Positions 14,142-26,185 are shown, numbered from the stretch's first letter. The stretch is DNA of 64,000 nucleotides from Paramecium pentaurelia (GCA_905183005.1 CAJJDO010000001.1:916278-980277); one strand, 5' to 3'. The notes: a model not told the origin generated them from the sequence alone. Made by a program: numbers and translations.

Positions 14142-14409
14142 GTTCTTTATTATTTATCTAAATATGTTGATACTTGATGAGATGGTGGAGATAATGAGGG
14201 TGCCTTAAGAGGTTAATGTAATTTCCTCTTTTAATTAATAATTCACAATTCGATTTATATTTACTTATAATTTAAAAAAAAATAATTAAGATATTATGAT
14301 ATTGTTAAATGGAAACTTAAGTATACTAATTACATAAAATACTTAAATTTAACTTTTTGAAAGTTATTTAAAATATCAACATTTTTTTATTTATTAATCA
14401 TTTATTCAT

Positions 14410-15371
14410 TCAAATATTTAGTTCTCCTAATTTAAAGAAATAAATTTATGCAAATGAAGCACTATCCAATTATATAGGATTATATTTAAAAATGACTGAA
14501 TTTGAATCTTTCAAAATATGATTATTCTCTCTAGCAATTTGAATAAATTGATTAATTAAATTTCTACCGAATTAGATAGATTCTTATTAGTGTTAAGATG
14601 GAGTTTTGAATTCGAATATTGGTTTCTCTGGATGAAAACCAAAAGAAAAAATTGGATATTATTTGGCTTCTGCTGCAGCTATAGATACAACACCTTTTTA
14701 ATCTTCAACTACTGCAACTATATTAAAGAAATTATTCAATTCAGAATGAGTTTAATAATAATTAGGTAATACTCCCCAAGCAGTATTAAAATAAACTATA
14801 ATTAAATATAATAAATACTTTATTCTTATGTCTCAATTGATTTGAAAATTTATTCTTTTAAATCTATAAACATTGTACTCTTCTTATCTGTAAATATCAA
14901 TTTTTTATTCACTCTTTACATTCCTGAAGCAGGACTTAATACATCATAATCTTTATTAGATAAAATAAAATGTAAAGTTTAATGTCCTAAACATATGGCA
15001 AACAATGGAAATGTATCACCTGACTAATTTGCTTTTATAACTTTGTTTAATAAATAAGTCACTGTCTATAAATACTTAGATGGCCCTGACTTTGTTTCTA
15101 AAGCCAAAGTACCTCCAGTGAGTAATAATCCATTAATCTATGAAAAGTATTTCTCTAATGTAGCCTCATCTGCTTCATAAGGAATAGGCATCACTCTTGC
15201 ACCAGATGATTCTACATATTTAACATATGAAGCAGCAAAATATGAATATTATGAAGAAGGATACTCTTTGTAATCTTCATCAGATGGTATTGTTAATATT
15301 CCTATTACAGGATTTAAGTTAAGTGAATAATTGATTCCGATTAAGAGAACTAAGAAAATAATAATTTTCAT
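14410..15371 (-). CDS. Gamma-glutamyl hydrolase (peptidase C26)
   Basis: Signal peptide MKIIIFLVLLIGINYSL at ATG 15369-15371, then PVIGILTIPSDE, the characteristic start of folylpoly-gamma-glutamate hydrolases. INGLLLTGG and FPLFAICLGHQ supply the strand before the catalytic cysteine and the nucleophile Cys itself; FGFHPEKPIFEF carries the catalytic His of the H-P-E-K motif. These enzymes cleave polyglutamate tails from folates in lysosomes or outside the cell. A 23-nt intron (14796-14818) joins IETQEQ to VYFNTAWG. Stop TGA 14410-14412. The protein is about 310 residues, normal for the family. All visible catalytic elements are present, so it is probably active. Confidence 0.93.
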
Positions 15372-15687
15372 TATATATTTATAATTAAATAATCATATTC
15401 ATAAAATCTGAAGATTTCAAAAACTTTGATTATCTCAAAGTATAGGAGGTCTCTTATTATTTTATTAGAATGCCATATCAAAAATGTAAATTAAGAATAA
15501 AACATTAGAATAAGTATGTAAATACATAAAATATTATAACTTAAATATCTTATAAAGGATTAAGTATTGAATGACGAATAAATTATTAATGATTAGAATA
15601 ATTTATACTATTTCTTCTAAGCAATAATTATTTTTTTATAATTTAAATTTAATAAAATAACATTATTAAATAATGAACAATTATTTC
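15372..15687. other. Intergenic, no feature seen
   Basis: About 315 AT-rich bases between the start of the gamma-glutamyl hydrolase gene and the stop of the thioredoxin-like gene, both on the minus strand. No convincing ORF. It should contain the hydrolase promoter. Confidence 0.45.
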
Positions 15688-16290
15688 TCATTCTTCTTTG
15701 TCCTTATCTTTGTAAATTTATAATCTAAACCAAATTGCAAAAATTATTAATGCTACAACTCCTATTGCTTTAATGCTTTAAATCTATTTTAATAATTGAT
15801 ATTTACAAAAATGTAATTTGATAACATATTCTACAATTTTCTATATTTATTAAACTTAGGTAAAGGATTGAATTCAAACTTTTTTGTTTATTCTAAATAT
15901 TCCATAAGTTGAGCAGATTCACGAATTAGTTCAGCGTGAAATTCGTATTTGTCATTTATGTAGATTCCATATGGAAGATAATTATGTTCAAAAATTCCAA
16001 CAATGCATTATTCTGAATACTCTTTCATATCTAATTACATAAATTAATATTAAGAGTAAATTTGAGAATATTGTCTAAATTAAAAACATAAATTACAACC
16101 AAGTCGATTTGATTTATTAATATATAGCACCATATTTGAAGTAAAATAATAAAATAATTGGTTATTATATCTCATATTCTATCTAAATTGATATAAAAAT
16201 ATTACATCTTTCTAGTAATTTATTAATTACATCACAATCAATTTCTTGTATTTAAGCAAACACTATCTAAAATAGTATTAATAAAAACAT
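15688..16290 (-). CDS. Thioredoxin-like type I membrane protein (tentative)
   Basis: Signal peptide MFLLILFQIVFAQ at ATG 16288-16290. The luminal part contains LGCNLCFQF, a C-x-x-C pair placed like the redox pair of thioredoxin folds, followed by FMQLDMKEYSEQC and LPYGIYINDKYEF, which resemble the later strands and the cis-Pro region. A single transmembrane helix (AIGVVALIIFAIWF) and a charged tail KDKDKEE precede TGA 15688-15690. Two introns are forced: 16212-16230 (19 nt, one of the shortest here) and 15784-15806 (23 nt). The likely location is the secretory pathway. The thioredoxin assignment is by pattern only and the fold could be different. Confidence 0.6.
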
Positions 16291-16379
16291 TAAATAAAAT
16301 AATATTTTTATAAAATTGATATAAATTAATAAATATATGATTAAAATATATCTAATTCATAATATTTCTCTAATGAGAA

Positions 16380-16640
16380 ATGCTAAATTAAGATTCTCAA
16401 GAAATCTATGTTAAAAATCTATGAATTAACATTAGATAAATTTGTTGAAAAGGTTTATGTGAAAGATTTTTAAGAAATAATTTATAAATAAAACATATTG
16501 GATTATTGATATAAGTCCATAAAAATAAATAGAAAATTTACAATTAATTTGGAAGATGATGATGACTCTGTAACTTATTTTATATTTCTATTTTAAATTG
16601 ATTTTATGAAGTAATTGGAATCTAAATATTTGTAAGTACT
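16380..16640 (+). pseudogene. Broken small ORF (frameshift plus in-frame TGA)
   Basis: A coding-looking stretch starts at ATG 16380 (MLNQDSQEIYVKNL), meets TGA, and continues one base further on in the +1 frame (ELTLDKFVEKVYVKDFQEI). It then meets another in-frame TGA before YKSIKINRKFTINLEDDDD. The final part runs in the same frame as the downstream gene at 16675. No intron with GT...AG ends that I can place repairs both breaks, so a decaying gene is the simplest reading; unrecognised splicing or sequence error is possible. Confidence 0.35.
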
Positions 16641-16674
16641 TTCAATATATTATTTTTTCATTTAATATTTAATA

Positions 16675-17415
16675 ATGAACTCCTCAAAAACTTCAAGAAC
16701 TACTAAACCAATGCATCTAATACATTTAGAATAAAAAATCTCTTTAAAAAATCATTTTAATAAACCAACCTTAAGAGAATCAGTTCCTACACTCTTAAAA
16801 CCTTACACTTTATCTCCTACAAAATAATAATAACCTTTATAAAAATAACAATAAAATAATGGATATAGAAAATTATCTATTGAAAAGAAAATTATTTAAC
16901 TGAGAAAATAAATAATGAACTCCAAATCAGGAAAATCCAAATAGTTATTTCAAACATAAAAATTGCAAATCAAGGAAGGATTCTATGTTATAGATGTAAA
17001 AAGCGACATAAAATCTGTTAGATCTAATGATAATCGATTAGAGAAGAAATTCAAAATATTCCAAATTCCTATTGCAATTCAAGATAAAAATTCTAAGTAA
17101 TCTAATTCATAAGAAAAATAAATATTGTAAATTCCTCATCTAAAATTTCGAGACAAATAATCTTTGGCTATAGATGAAATATGTAATGCTACTCCAAAGT
17201 GTTTACCATCTACAAAATAACCTAGTGAGCCTAATTCACCTTATTTTATTCGAAAATTATAATCATAATAAATAACTTAAAGGAGTATTAGTCAAGGTAA
17301 TTTTGATAAGCAAAAACAAAATTAATGGATGGCTTGGCCATAAAATTTAGAAGGTTGGAATAATCATGTGAATAATCCTGATGAAGATCTACTTTTATAA
17401 CTTCATTATTATTGA
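16675..17415 (+). CDS. Unknown K/Q/S-rich protein, 246 aa
   Basis: Single uninterrupted frame from ATG 16675 (MNSSKTSRTTKP) to TGA 17413-17415 (LLLQLHYY). The protein is basic and low in complexity, with many K, Q, S and P residues and runs such as KQQQPLQKQQQ. A more structured segment (KEGFYVIDVKSDIK) lies near residue 100, and a conserved-looking W-rich motif (QWMAWPQNLEGWNNH) near the C-terminus. No domain, signal peptide or membrane segment was recognised. It converges with the gene ending at 17667. Coding status is fairly clear from the clean frame; the function is unknown. Confidence 0.65.
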
Positions 17416-17666
17416 ATAATAACTTTATTTGTGTATATTTATTTAACTTATATACAAAATTCTCTATATCATACTTGTTAACTCAATACTATCACTTATT
17501 TCTTAAAATAAATAATATTTATTTAGATTTTTTATATTACTCTATAATTTGATGTAATATCTAATTATTATGTTTCTTAAATGAGTTCTTCAATATAGAA
17601 TATAGATTTTTGAATAGAAGCAGTTATTGAGAATTATTATGATTTCAATAATATATTAATTTAAAT

Positions 17667-18845
17667 TCAACAAATAAGGCAGCAGGATTCTCTTTCTTTT
17701 TTAGGTCTAATTTCTTCTAAAATTTATTAATTTTCCTTATTATCATCTTTAAAATCTGATTATAAACCTATTCCTTTGGCTATCACATAATGCAATTTAG
17801 GTTCTGATTTAAATGGAAATAATAATTGCTACATTAATCCTAATTGCTATTATAATTTTTCTTCAGATTTCTAATAAGATATTTGATTTCTTTACTTCTA
17901 TAAATTCAGTCCTATATTATTTTTGATCTTTTATTATTTAAATTCTATATAAATAAGACAATCGAAGATCAAAACGTAAATTAATTGTTACATTTTCACA
18001 ATAAGGTGCATCTAAACTTTAATCTTAGTAATTAACTATCAAATATTATTATGGAATTGTAGGTAATGCAAAATGTCTAGGTCTTACTTATTAGTATATA
18101 TCTTAAATTGGTATTTTAATTTAAGCTAATTCTTGATAATCTTCTCCTGAATTTCTTGCATCTCTAATACTATCATCTAATCTCTTTCCCATTACAATTA
18201 AAGTTATTTATTCTATTTAAGGATTATTAGTAATGCAAGTAGATCGATTAGAGTTTTCTGGATATAATAATTAGTAATTCTAAAGTATTGTACCAATCTT
18301 ATATTTGATAGTGTAGAACTTATAATCTAAAACTATTATACTTTTGCTATGTCATTTATCTAATTGATTTCATCTACATATGATATTACAAATGCATTCT
18401 CTTAATTATATTCAGTTTTATCTATCATAGAATTTATTTATGATTACTAGCTTCAATTATCTTTGAAAACTTGTCAAAATTATCTATTTCCTCTTTATTA
18501 TAATCTATGTTTTTTTTTAATTCCACTATTTTTATATGTATCCTTTTAGCTTCATCTAATAACGTTTGAACAAAAGCATCAATCTTTGTTTCTGTTGCGA
18601 ACTATGTAAAATTATCATTCTACATGATCGTCTTTATTATAATCATAACCAATGGTATCATTAATAACTTTCCATAAAAGATGATCATAAGTCTTATTGA
18701 TTTCGGGTAAAAACCATAGTTAATCATCAAAGACAGTATTTGGTTTATAACCTTATTGGTCAAAGAATTATAAGATTTGTTCTTTTTTTGATTAAATAAT
18801 GTCTTCTTCTTATTTAAGAAAGGAAGCATTCAATTATTCTGACAT
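17667..18845 (-). CDS. Unknown protein with C-terminal CaaX-type end (CLIC)
   Basis: Starts at ATG 18843-18845 (MSEQLNASFLKQEED). Four introns are forced by frame: 18602-18623 (22 nt), 18422-18447 (26 nt), 18319-18341 (23 nt) and 17871-17895 (25 nt). The N-terminal half has a helical region (VQTLLDEAKRIHIKIVELKK); the middle contains YKIGTILQNYQLLYPEN and VMGKRLDDSIRDARNSG, then a basic/acidic C-terminal segment ending RESCCLIC before TGA 17667-17669. The last four residues fit a prenylation CaaX box, with a second Cys beside it that could be palmitoylated, so membrane attachment is plausible. The family is not recognised. Its start lies 66 bases from the stop of the BAH-PHD gene. Confidence 0.7.
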
Positions 18846-18911
18846 ATATAATAATTATATTTTTATTGATTTTAGGTAATTGATACTAAGCCAAAGTTAA
18901 CTTAAATTAGA

Positions 18912-19677
18912 TCATTTTTGTTTCTTACATGAAGGACACACATATATCCCTTATATATTATAATTTAATGCCATGCAATCTTAGTGATACCATTATTAAC
19001 AAATATCACAGATTAAATGTTTCTTATCAGGATTCTTTGGCTATCTACATTTGCAATGCTTCTCCCATTTTTATATAGGTGGAAGGATTTAATGATTTTT
19101 ATAAAATGATCTACACATAAAAATATATATTTTACCTACAAAAAAATATGAAACCTGTTGATTAGTTTTTCTGTTCAAATTATTCTAACTCCAATACTGA
19201 GGCTTCACCAACAATTATATCAGGTTAAATATAATCATATTGATCAGATAAAAATAATTCTCTTTCACTTATGCAATCGAAATATTATCCAATAATTTAT
19301 TTTAAATCTTTTTTTTTTTAGTACCATTAAACTTGAATTATTGGTGTATAATGTTAGAATTTTACTATTCCAATAATTTTAATGGTTTTAGCAATACAAT
19401 GGCCATTTTTTTTTGTATATATTACAACATTGCTGTTTAATTTGATGGGTATATTATTTATTTTAATTTCCTTGAATTCTTTATGAGTTTGGTTAAGATT
19501 TTAAACATTCTGAAGGAGTAAGGCTAATGATTAATTACGCCTTACTTAAGTAATCAGATTGTTAGTATTCGAAATTTTTTTTAAGGTTTCTTATGTTTTT
19601 ACATTTTCTAATTTAATTGAATTAAAAATTTCATTTAGTTTGCGATCGGTTTCGTGATTAATATTGGGTGCACTCAT
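18912..19677 (-). CDS. BAH-PHD chromatin reader
   Basis: ATG 19675-19677 (MSAPNINHETDRKLNEIF). After an N-terminal helical segment, residues ~75-190 read as a BAH domain (INNIPIKLNSNVVIYTKKNG ... GEASVLELEQF ... GFIFFCRSFYKNH). A C-terminal PHD finger follows with the C4HC3 spacing: HCKCRQPKNPDKKHLICDIC, QQWYHQDC, GIYVCPSCKKQK, then TGA 18912-18914. A 25-nt intron (19111-19135) joins FFCR to SFYK. Plant EBS/SHL proteins have this same compact BAH-then-PHD order and read methylated histone H3. A histone-reading role is inferred from that architecture; the ligand cannot be told from sequence. Confidence 0.88.
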
Positions 19678-19757
19678 AAAATATTAAAAATACTATTAAA
19701 TTTATTAAGTAAAAGAAGAAGAAATATTATTTTATTATATTTGATGATTATAATATG

Positions 19758-21110
19758 TCACTTTAAAAATCCAAGATTTGATTATAATTATCCATTGACA
19801 GCATCAATGAATTATTCTGTATTCAAATAGGTTGATCTGTCAGCCTTTGGACCATGAACAATCAAAGCCAAATCTTTGGTAAATAATCCTGATTCAATAG
19901 TTTAGATGATTGATGACTCTACAGTTTCAGCGAATTTGACTAATTCTTAATTGTTGTCTAATCTTCCTCTATGTCTGAGACCTATAGAGATATATATATA
20001 TAAAATATTGACCTCTTGTCCAAGCATAAATACTGGCAACTGAATTAGTAGATGTTTCTTTGCCCTTTTAATGTTCTCTATAATGTCTAGTGATAGTTCC
20101 ATGAGCAGCTTCAGATTCATAAACACCATCATTGGCAACCAATTCTGATGTCATCATACCCAAAGATCCATATCCTTAAGCAACAATATCTGATTAAACA
20201 TCACCATCATAATTTTTCAAGGCTAAAACAAATCCTCCTGATGATTTCATCATTTAAGCAACCAAATCATCAATCAATCTATGTTCATACCATAATTTAT
20301 TAGCATCAAAATCCTATTATAAATAATTAAATAATACTTTTTTGTATTTAGTTTCAAATATCTCTTAGAAAATATCTTTGAAATATCCATCATATTATTT
20401 CAAGATAGTATTTTTTGTTCCCAACATCAATGGATATTTTCTCATTAAAGCATATTAAAATGATTGATGAGCAAAGTTAACAATTGATTCATAAGTATTA
20501 TACATTCCTAATCCAACACCACCTTTTCCTTTGAATTCAAAGATTGTTCGCTTAACTTATTCTCCTTATGTTGGTGTATAAATTAATTCTAATTTTCCTG
20601 GTCCTGGTAATTTTACATCTTAACATTTATATTAATCTCCATATGAATGTCTTCCAATTACAATTGGTTAAGTCCATCCTGGAACCAATCTGGGAATATT
20701 TTTACAAATAATTGGTTCTCTGAATACTGTACCATCTAAAATAGCTCTAATTGATCCATTTGGTGATGGCCACATCTTTTTAAGTTTGAATTCTTCAACT
20801 CTTGCTTCATCAGCTGTAATTGTTGCGCATTTAACACCAACCTTATGTTTTAAGATAGCATATCCTGAATCGAAAGTAACCTTAATTTTCTATTAAAATA
20901 TAATACCTTATCATCAGTCTTGTCTCTATGTTCCATACTCAAATCATAATATTCTAAATTCACATTCAAATAAGGCAAAACCAATCTCTCTCTGATCATT
21001 TTCCAAATGATTCTTGCTTATTCATCTCCATCTAATTCAACTACTGTATTCTTAACGTTGATCTTTCTTCCAGTCCATTTGGCTGCTGCCTTAAACACAG
21101 GTCCTGACAT
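19758..21110 (-). CDS. NADP-dependent isocitrate dehydrogenase
   Basis: Converts isocitrate to 2-oxoglutarate with NADPH formation. ATG 21108-21110 (MSGPVFKAAAKWTGRKI). Family blocks in order: VVELDGDEQARIIW, YYDLSMEHRDKTDD, VGVKCATITADEARVEEF, MWPSPNGSIRAILDGTVFRE, LVPGWTQPIVIGRHSYGDQY, NYDGDVQSDIVAQGYGSLG, EAAHGTITRHYREHQKG, STNSVASIYAWTRG. Three introns are forced: 20881-20906 (26 nt), 20314-20337 (24 nt) and 19982-20012 (31 nt). Stop TGA 19758-19760 after LGFLK. It has the normal eukaryotic homodimer length and no obvious targeting peptide, so a cytosolic form is possible. All substrate-binding blocks are present. Confidence 0.95.
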
Positions 21111-21443
21111 TAAATAATAAAGATATTTTTCTTAATTTCATTAACACGTGGTCTGATATATACAAATCATTTATACTTATAACCAATTATATAATTTATG
21201 TTATAATAATTTATCAAACACCATATCTGACCTCTCATTTTCATATTATATTTTAATATCAATTAATATATTAAATTATTATATTAGAATTATAATATTA
21301 TCAATCAAAATCTTAATACAATTTAAATTAATCTTTATTTTTTAAATTGAAAACACTTTTTTTAACTTATCTTAATAAATTATTAACTTACAATACATAA
21401 TAAAATTCCTATTTTATAATTATTATAATTTTTATACTTTTAA

Positions 21444-21848
21444 ATGAAAAAGATTCTATACACCCTTTATCATTCAGATATAATAAAATTATATGATTGA
21501 TACAAAAATAATTTAAACTTAATTAAAAACTACTCAAAAGAGAGATAAAAGAACTACTAGGTATTATTAGGCAGATTTAATATAAATGAATTTTCCAAAA
21601 GAACTGTTGAAATGAGACTAAGAATTTTAGATAATGATCAAATTACGAAAAGTAGATATAATAATTTATAGACAAAAGATACTAATTTATTAATAATTAA
21701 ATTTAGAGATTGAAGGCTTAAAATATAAAATTAGATAATGAAATATATCTAAAATAATTTAAAAAGATTAAGTTCTCTTGATCAACAACAAAAGGATGAA
21801 TTATTAGAATATTGTAATTTTATACACCAATAAATATATTTAGGATGA
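21444..21848 (+). pseudogene. Coiled-coil ORF with two in-frame TGA codons (relic or unresolved gene)
   Basis: From ATG 21444 one frame stays coding-like to TGA 21846-21848 (MKKILYTLYHSD ... FSKRTVEMRLRILDNDQITK ... NNLKRLSSLDQQQKDELLEY) but contains TGA at 21498-21500 and 21711-21713. A possible 20-nt intron beginning GTAGATATAATAATTTATAG would switch to a heptad-like frame (NNQIQRLKAQNIKLDNEI) but then leaves a one-base mismatch further on. I see no full repair. The copy at 22840-23244 is part of the assembly duplication. Confidence 0.35.
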
Positions 21849-22040
21849 TTTAAAATATCCATTATGTTTTTCTTAAAACATTTTTATTTACTTTAAATTA
21901 GTATTCTCCATAATCACGAATGAGTATTTTTTATAATAAATAATTTTCCTACTAAAATAGTTCTTTCTTATATCTCTAAAATAATGAATTGTAGGTTAAA
22001 TGCTAGCCAATAATAAACATACAAGCAATACTTACACTTN

Positions 22041-22506
22041 GAATGTCTTCCAATTACAATTGGTTAAGTCCATCCTGGAACCAATCTGGGAATATTTTTA
22101 CAAATAATTGGTTCTCTGAATACTGTACCATCTAAAATAGCTCTAATTGATCCATTTGGTGATGGCCACATCTTTTTAAGTTTGAATTCTTCAACTCTTG
22201 CTTCATCAGCTGTAATTGTTGCGCATTTAACACCAACCTTATGTTTTAAGATAGCATATCCTGAATCGAAAGTAACCTTAATTTTCTATTAAAATATAAT
22301 ACCTTATCATCAGTCTTGTCTCTATGTTCCATACTCAAATCATAATATTCTAAATTCACATTCAAATAAGGCAAAACCAATCTCTCTCTGATCATTTTCC
22401 AAATGATTCTTGCTTATTCATCTCCATCTAATTCAACTACTGTATTCTTAACGTTGATCTTTCTTCCAGTCCATTTGGCTGCTGCCTTAAACACAGGTCC
22501 TGACAT
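22041..22506 (-). pseudogene. Duplicate 5' fragment of isocitrate dehydrogenase (artefactual copy)
   Basis: Same sequence as 20645-21110, covering the first ~155 codons and first intron of the isocitrate dehydrogenase gene, cut off at the N at 22040. It has no mutations relative to the full gene, which argues for an assembly duplicate and not a genuine pseudogene. Confidence 0.8.
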
Positions 22507-23489
22507 TAAATAATAAAGATATTTTTCTTAATTTCATTAACACGTGGTCTGATATATACAAATCATTTATACTTATAACCAATTATATAATTTATGTTAT
22601 AATAATTTATCAAACACCATATCTGACCTCTCATTTTCATATTATATTTTAATATCAATTAATATATTAAATTATTATATTAGAATTATAATATTATCAA
22701 TCAAAATCTTAATACAATTTAAATTAATCTTTATTTTTTAAATTGAAAACACTTTTTTTAACTTATCTTAATAAATTATTAACTTACAATACATAATAAA
22801 ATTCCTATTTTATAATTATTATAATTTTTATACTTTTAAATGAAAAAGATTCTATACACCCTTTATCATTCAGATATAATAAAATTATATGATTGATACA
22901 AAAATAATTTAAACTTAATTAAAAACTACTCAAAAGAGAGATAAAAGAACTACTAGGTATTATTAGGCAGATTTAATATAAATGAATTTTCCAAAAGAAC
23001 TGTTGAAATGAGACTAAGAATTTTAGATAATGATCAAATTACGAAAAGTAGATATAATAATTTATAGACAAAAGATACTAATTTATTAATAATTAAATTT
23101 AGAGATTGAAGGCTTAAAATATAAAATTAGATAATGAAATATATCTAAAATAATTTAAAAAGATTAAGTTCTCTTGATCAACAACAAAAGGATGAATTAT
23201 TAGAATATTGTAATTTTATACACCAATAAATATATTTAGGATGATTTAAAATATCCATTATGTTTTTCTTAAAACATTTTTATTTACTTTAAATTAGTAT
23301 TCTCCATAATCACGAATGAGTATTTTTTATAATAAATAATTTTCCTACTAAAATAGTTCTTTCTTATATCTCTAAAATAATGAATTGTAGGTTAAATGCT
23401 AGCCAATAATAAACATACAAGCAATACTTACACTTAGAATAAGAGAGAAAACTCTAATATTTTAAATCTATCTTATGTAATACAATTAA

Positions 23490-23960
23490 GCTAATCCAGT
23501 TGTTTTAATTATTTCTTTTATAGAATTACAATTATATGTTAAGATTTTTCATCTCAATGCATAATACCTTTTTAATGACAAAATCTTGCCATTTCATCAA
23601 TATATATTAATCAAATCTTATGTCCTAAGATGCTAATTTTATTAATATGTTTTATTAAAATCAACATGTTAAATAAAATTGAAGGAATATGAAAATTTAA
23701 TATATTTTAATAATATTAGATTTTCCAAGAATTTTTGTTTTTTTTTCATTTTATAATTTTCTTTTTTGAACTTACTTTCCTAAACAACTCTTTATTTTTA
23801 TGGCTATCTCTAGCCCCTTCTTATTTATCAATAATTTATATTAATTGTGATCCAAAATATTTGTTGTCATTTTTCATATTATCATATGTTTACTTTGAAT
23901 AATAAGCCTAAAATTTCAATTTATTATTGATAAACTTAATAATTTTATTGTAAATAATAA
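23490..23960 (-). pseudogene. Decayed protein kinase gene
   Basis: On the minus strand, kinase-like pieces occur in the right order but in different frames. First KKGLEIAIKIKSC (strand 3 with the A-I-K lysine), then NEKKTKILGKSNIIKIYQIF (helix C region), then DEMARFCHQKGIMH followed by TGA-DEKSQHIIVIL, where the expected H-R-D-x-K has its Arg codon replaced by TGA. Frames between pieces do not join cleanly with micro-introns, and no DFG or APE motif follows. This is best read as an eroded kinase relic. An identical second copy at 24693-25163 is part of the assembly duplication. Confidence 0.6.
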
Positions 23961-24692
23961 GCCAATTATATAAAATAAATAAAGGGGAAAAATAATTAAA
24001 ACATAACAAATAAAGTTTAAAAGTATATTAAGATTTATTTTTATTTTTCCTAAGATGTTAAAGTTTAATAGGAGAGCAAATTATAAGAATTTTTCTTATG
24101 ATTTATTATAAGAGTATATATATCAAAATGATTTATGTTATACGATATGATAAATAGAAGAATTAAATTTAGCTTTGATTTTATTTACTGAATGTTAAGT
24201 ACTTATCTTATTAAAATAAATAAGACATTTACAATAAAATAATAATATAGCTTATTGTATTTAATTATAGATATGGTTAATCTATGAATTATTAATTGAC
24301 AAATATAAAATATTAGGTGCAATGATTCAGATTGAATTAATACAAATTATATTGTTAATATTTTTTATAGGAAATTCTGTACTATGATAATTTGATATTA
24401 AAAATAAATTAAATATGATTAATGACCTCCAATTAAGTGCTGATTCTTAACATTTATATGATTTATATCCAACTAATAATTCATGCCCTATAGGAGAACT
24501 TATGGAAGCAGATTCACCTAACAAAAGACACTATGTAAGTTCATTATGTTTCTAATTAAAAAAGTACTATAAATAGATATCATTAACATTTTAGAAAAAT
24601 CAAACGACATCNTAAACATACAAGCAATACTTACACTTAGAATAAGAGAGAAAACTCTAATATTTTAAATCTATCTTATGTAATACAATTAA

Positions 24693-25163
24693 GCTAATCC
24701 AGTTGTTTTAATTATTTCTTTTATAGAATTACAATTATATGTTAAGATTTTTCATCTCAATGCATAATACCTTTTTAATGACAAAATCTTGCCATTTCAT
24801 CAATATATATTAATCAAATCTTATGTCCTAAGATGCTAATTTTATTAATATGTTTTATTAAAATCAACATGTTAAATAAAATTGAAGGAATATGAAAATT
24901 TAATATATTTTAATAATATTAGATTTTCCAAGAATTTTTGTTTTTTTTTCATTTTATAATTTTCTTTTTTGAACTTACTTTCCTAAACAACTCTTTATTT
25001 TTATGGCTATCTCTAGCCCCTTCTTATTTATCAATAATTTATATTAATTGTGATCCAAAATATTTGTTGTCATTTTTCATATTATCATATGTTTACTTTG
25101 AATAATAAGCCTAAAATTTCAATTTATTATTGATAAACTTAATAATTTTATTGTAAATAATAA
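24693..25163 (-). pseudogene. Second copy of the kinase relic (assembly duplicate)
   Basis: Identical to 23490-23960 with an offset of 1203 bases, lying in the repeated block to the right of the N at 24612. It has no changes relative to the other copy, so it is almost certainly the same locus assembled twice. Confidence 0.6.
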
Positions 25164-25617
25164 GCCAATTATATAAAATAAATAAAGGGGAAAAATAATT
25201 AAAACATAACAAATAAAGTTTAAAAGTATATTAAGATTTATTTTTATTTTTCCTAAGATGTTAAAGTTTAATAGGAGAGCAAATTATAAGAATTTTTCTT
25301 ATGATTTATTATAAGAGTATATATATCAAAATGATTTATGTTATACGATATGATAAATAGAAGAATTAAATTTAGCTTTGATTTTATTTACTGAATGTTA
25401 AGTACTTATCTTATTAAAATAAATAAGACATTTACAATAAAATAATAATATAGCTTATTGTATTTAATTATAGATATGGTTAATCTATGAATTATTAATT
25501 GACAAATATAAAATATTAGGTGCAATGATTCAGATTGAATTAATACAAATTATATTGTTAATATTTTTTATAGGAAATTCTGTACTATGATAATTTGATA
25601 TTAAAAATAAATTAAAT

Positions 25618-25924
25618 ATGATTAATGACCTCCAATTAAGTGCTGATTCTTAACATTTATATGATTTATATCCAACTAATAATTCATGCCCTATAGGAGA
25701 ACTTATGGAAGCAGATTCACCTAACAAAAGACACTATGTAAGTTCATTATGTTTCTAATTAAAAAAGTACTATAAATAGATATCATTAACATTTTAGAAA
25801 AATCAAACGACATCAGAATAGGCCAAGTATATTAAAAATAGAAGATAGTGGAAGAAATGTCAAAATATATTAGAATACTCCAAGTTAAAATAATTTAGAG
25901 AGAATGGAAAACGAATATCAATGA
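25618..25924 (+). CDS. Small unknown ORF, internal splice not resolved
   Basis: Starts at ATG 25618 (MINDLQLSADSQHLYDLYPT ... LMEADSPNKRHY) and ends at TGA 25922-25924 after SQNNLERMENEYQ, preceded by KIKRHQNRPSILKIEDSG. Both ends have clear coding character but are in different frames. A GTAAGT follows RHY, but no GT...AG pair I tried joins them exactly. A truncated identical copy of the first part (24415-24611) lies left of the N. No domain recognised. Confidence 0.4.
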
Positions 25925-26185
25925 CTAACATTGTCTATAAAAAAGATTTGGAACTTAGTTTATTATATTTTATAAACATGAAATAAATGTTAATTCTTTT
26001 ATATACTAATAATTCAATATTTTCTTAATAAATTCAAAACAATGATTTTCCTTTATACGGATAATAATATAATTAATTATTTTCATTCTTTTTAAGAATA
26101 TAATATTTTTGCGTATCTATTTTAATAAAATGAAATTGGTATTTTATATTATGTTTTTAACAATTATTTATTTTAATACATTTTA

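Larger units (their letters stand above)
20645..23435. repeat. Direct duplication of 1395 nt around a single N (probable assembly artefact)
   Basis: 20645-22039 and 22041-23435 appear identical, separated by N at 22040. The second block repeats the first ~155 codons of the isocitrate dehydrogenase gene and the DNA upstream of it. It is joined in mid-codon to unrelated sequence, as expected for unmerged contig ends rather than a biological duplication. Confidence 0.85.
23410..25814. repeat. Direct duplication of 1202 nt around a single N (probable assembly artefact)
   Basis: 23410-24611 and 24613-25814 appear identical with N at 24612. The block carries the kinase relic and most of a small ORF, both of which therefore appear twice. 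Confidence 0.85.
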
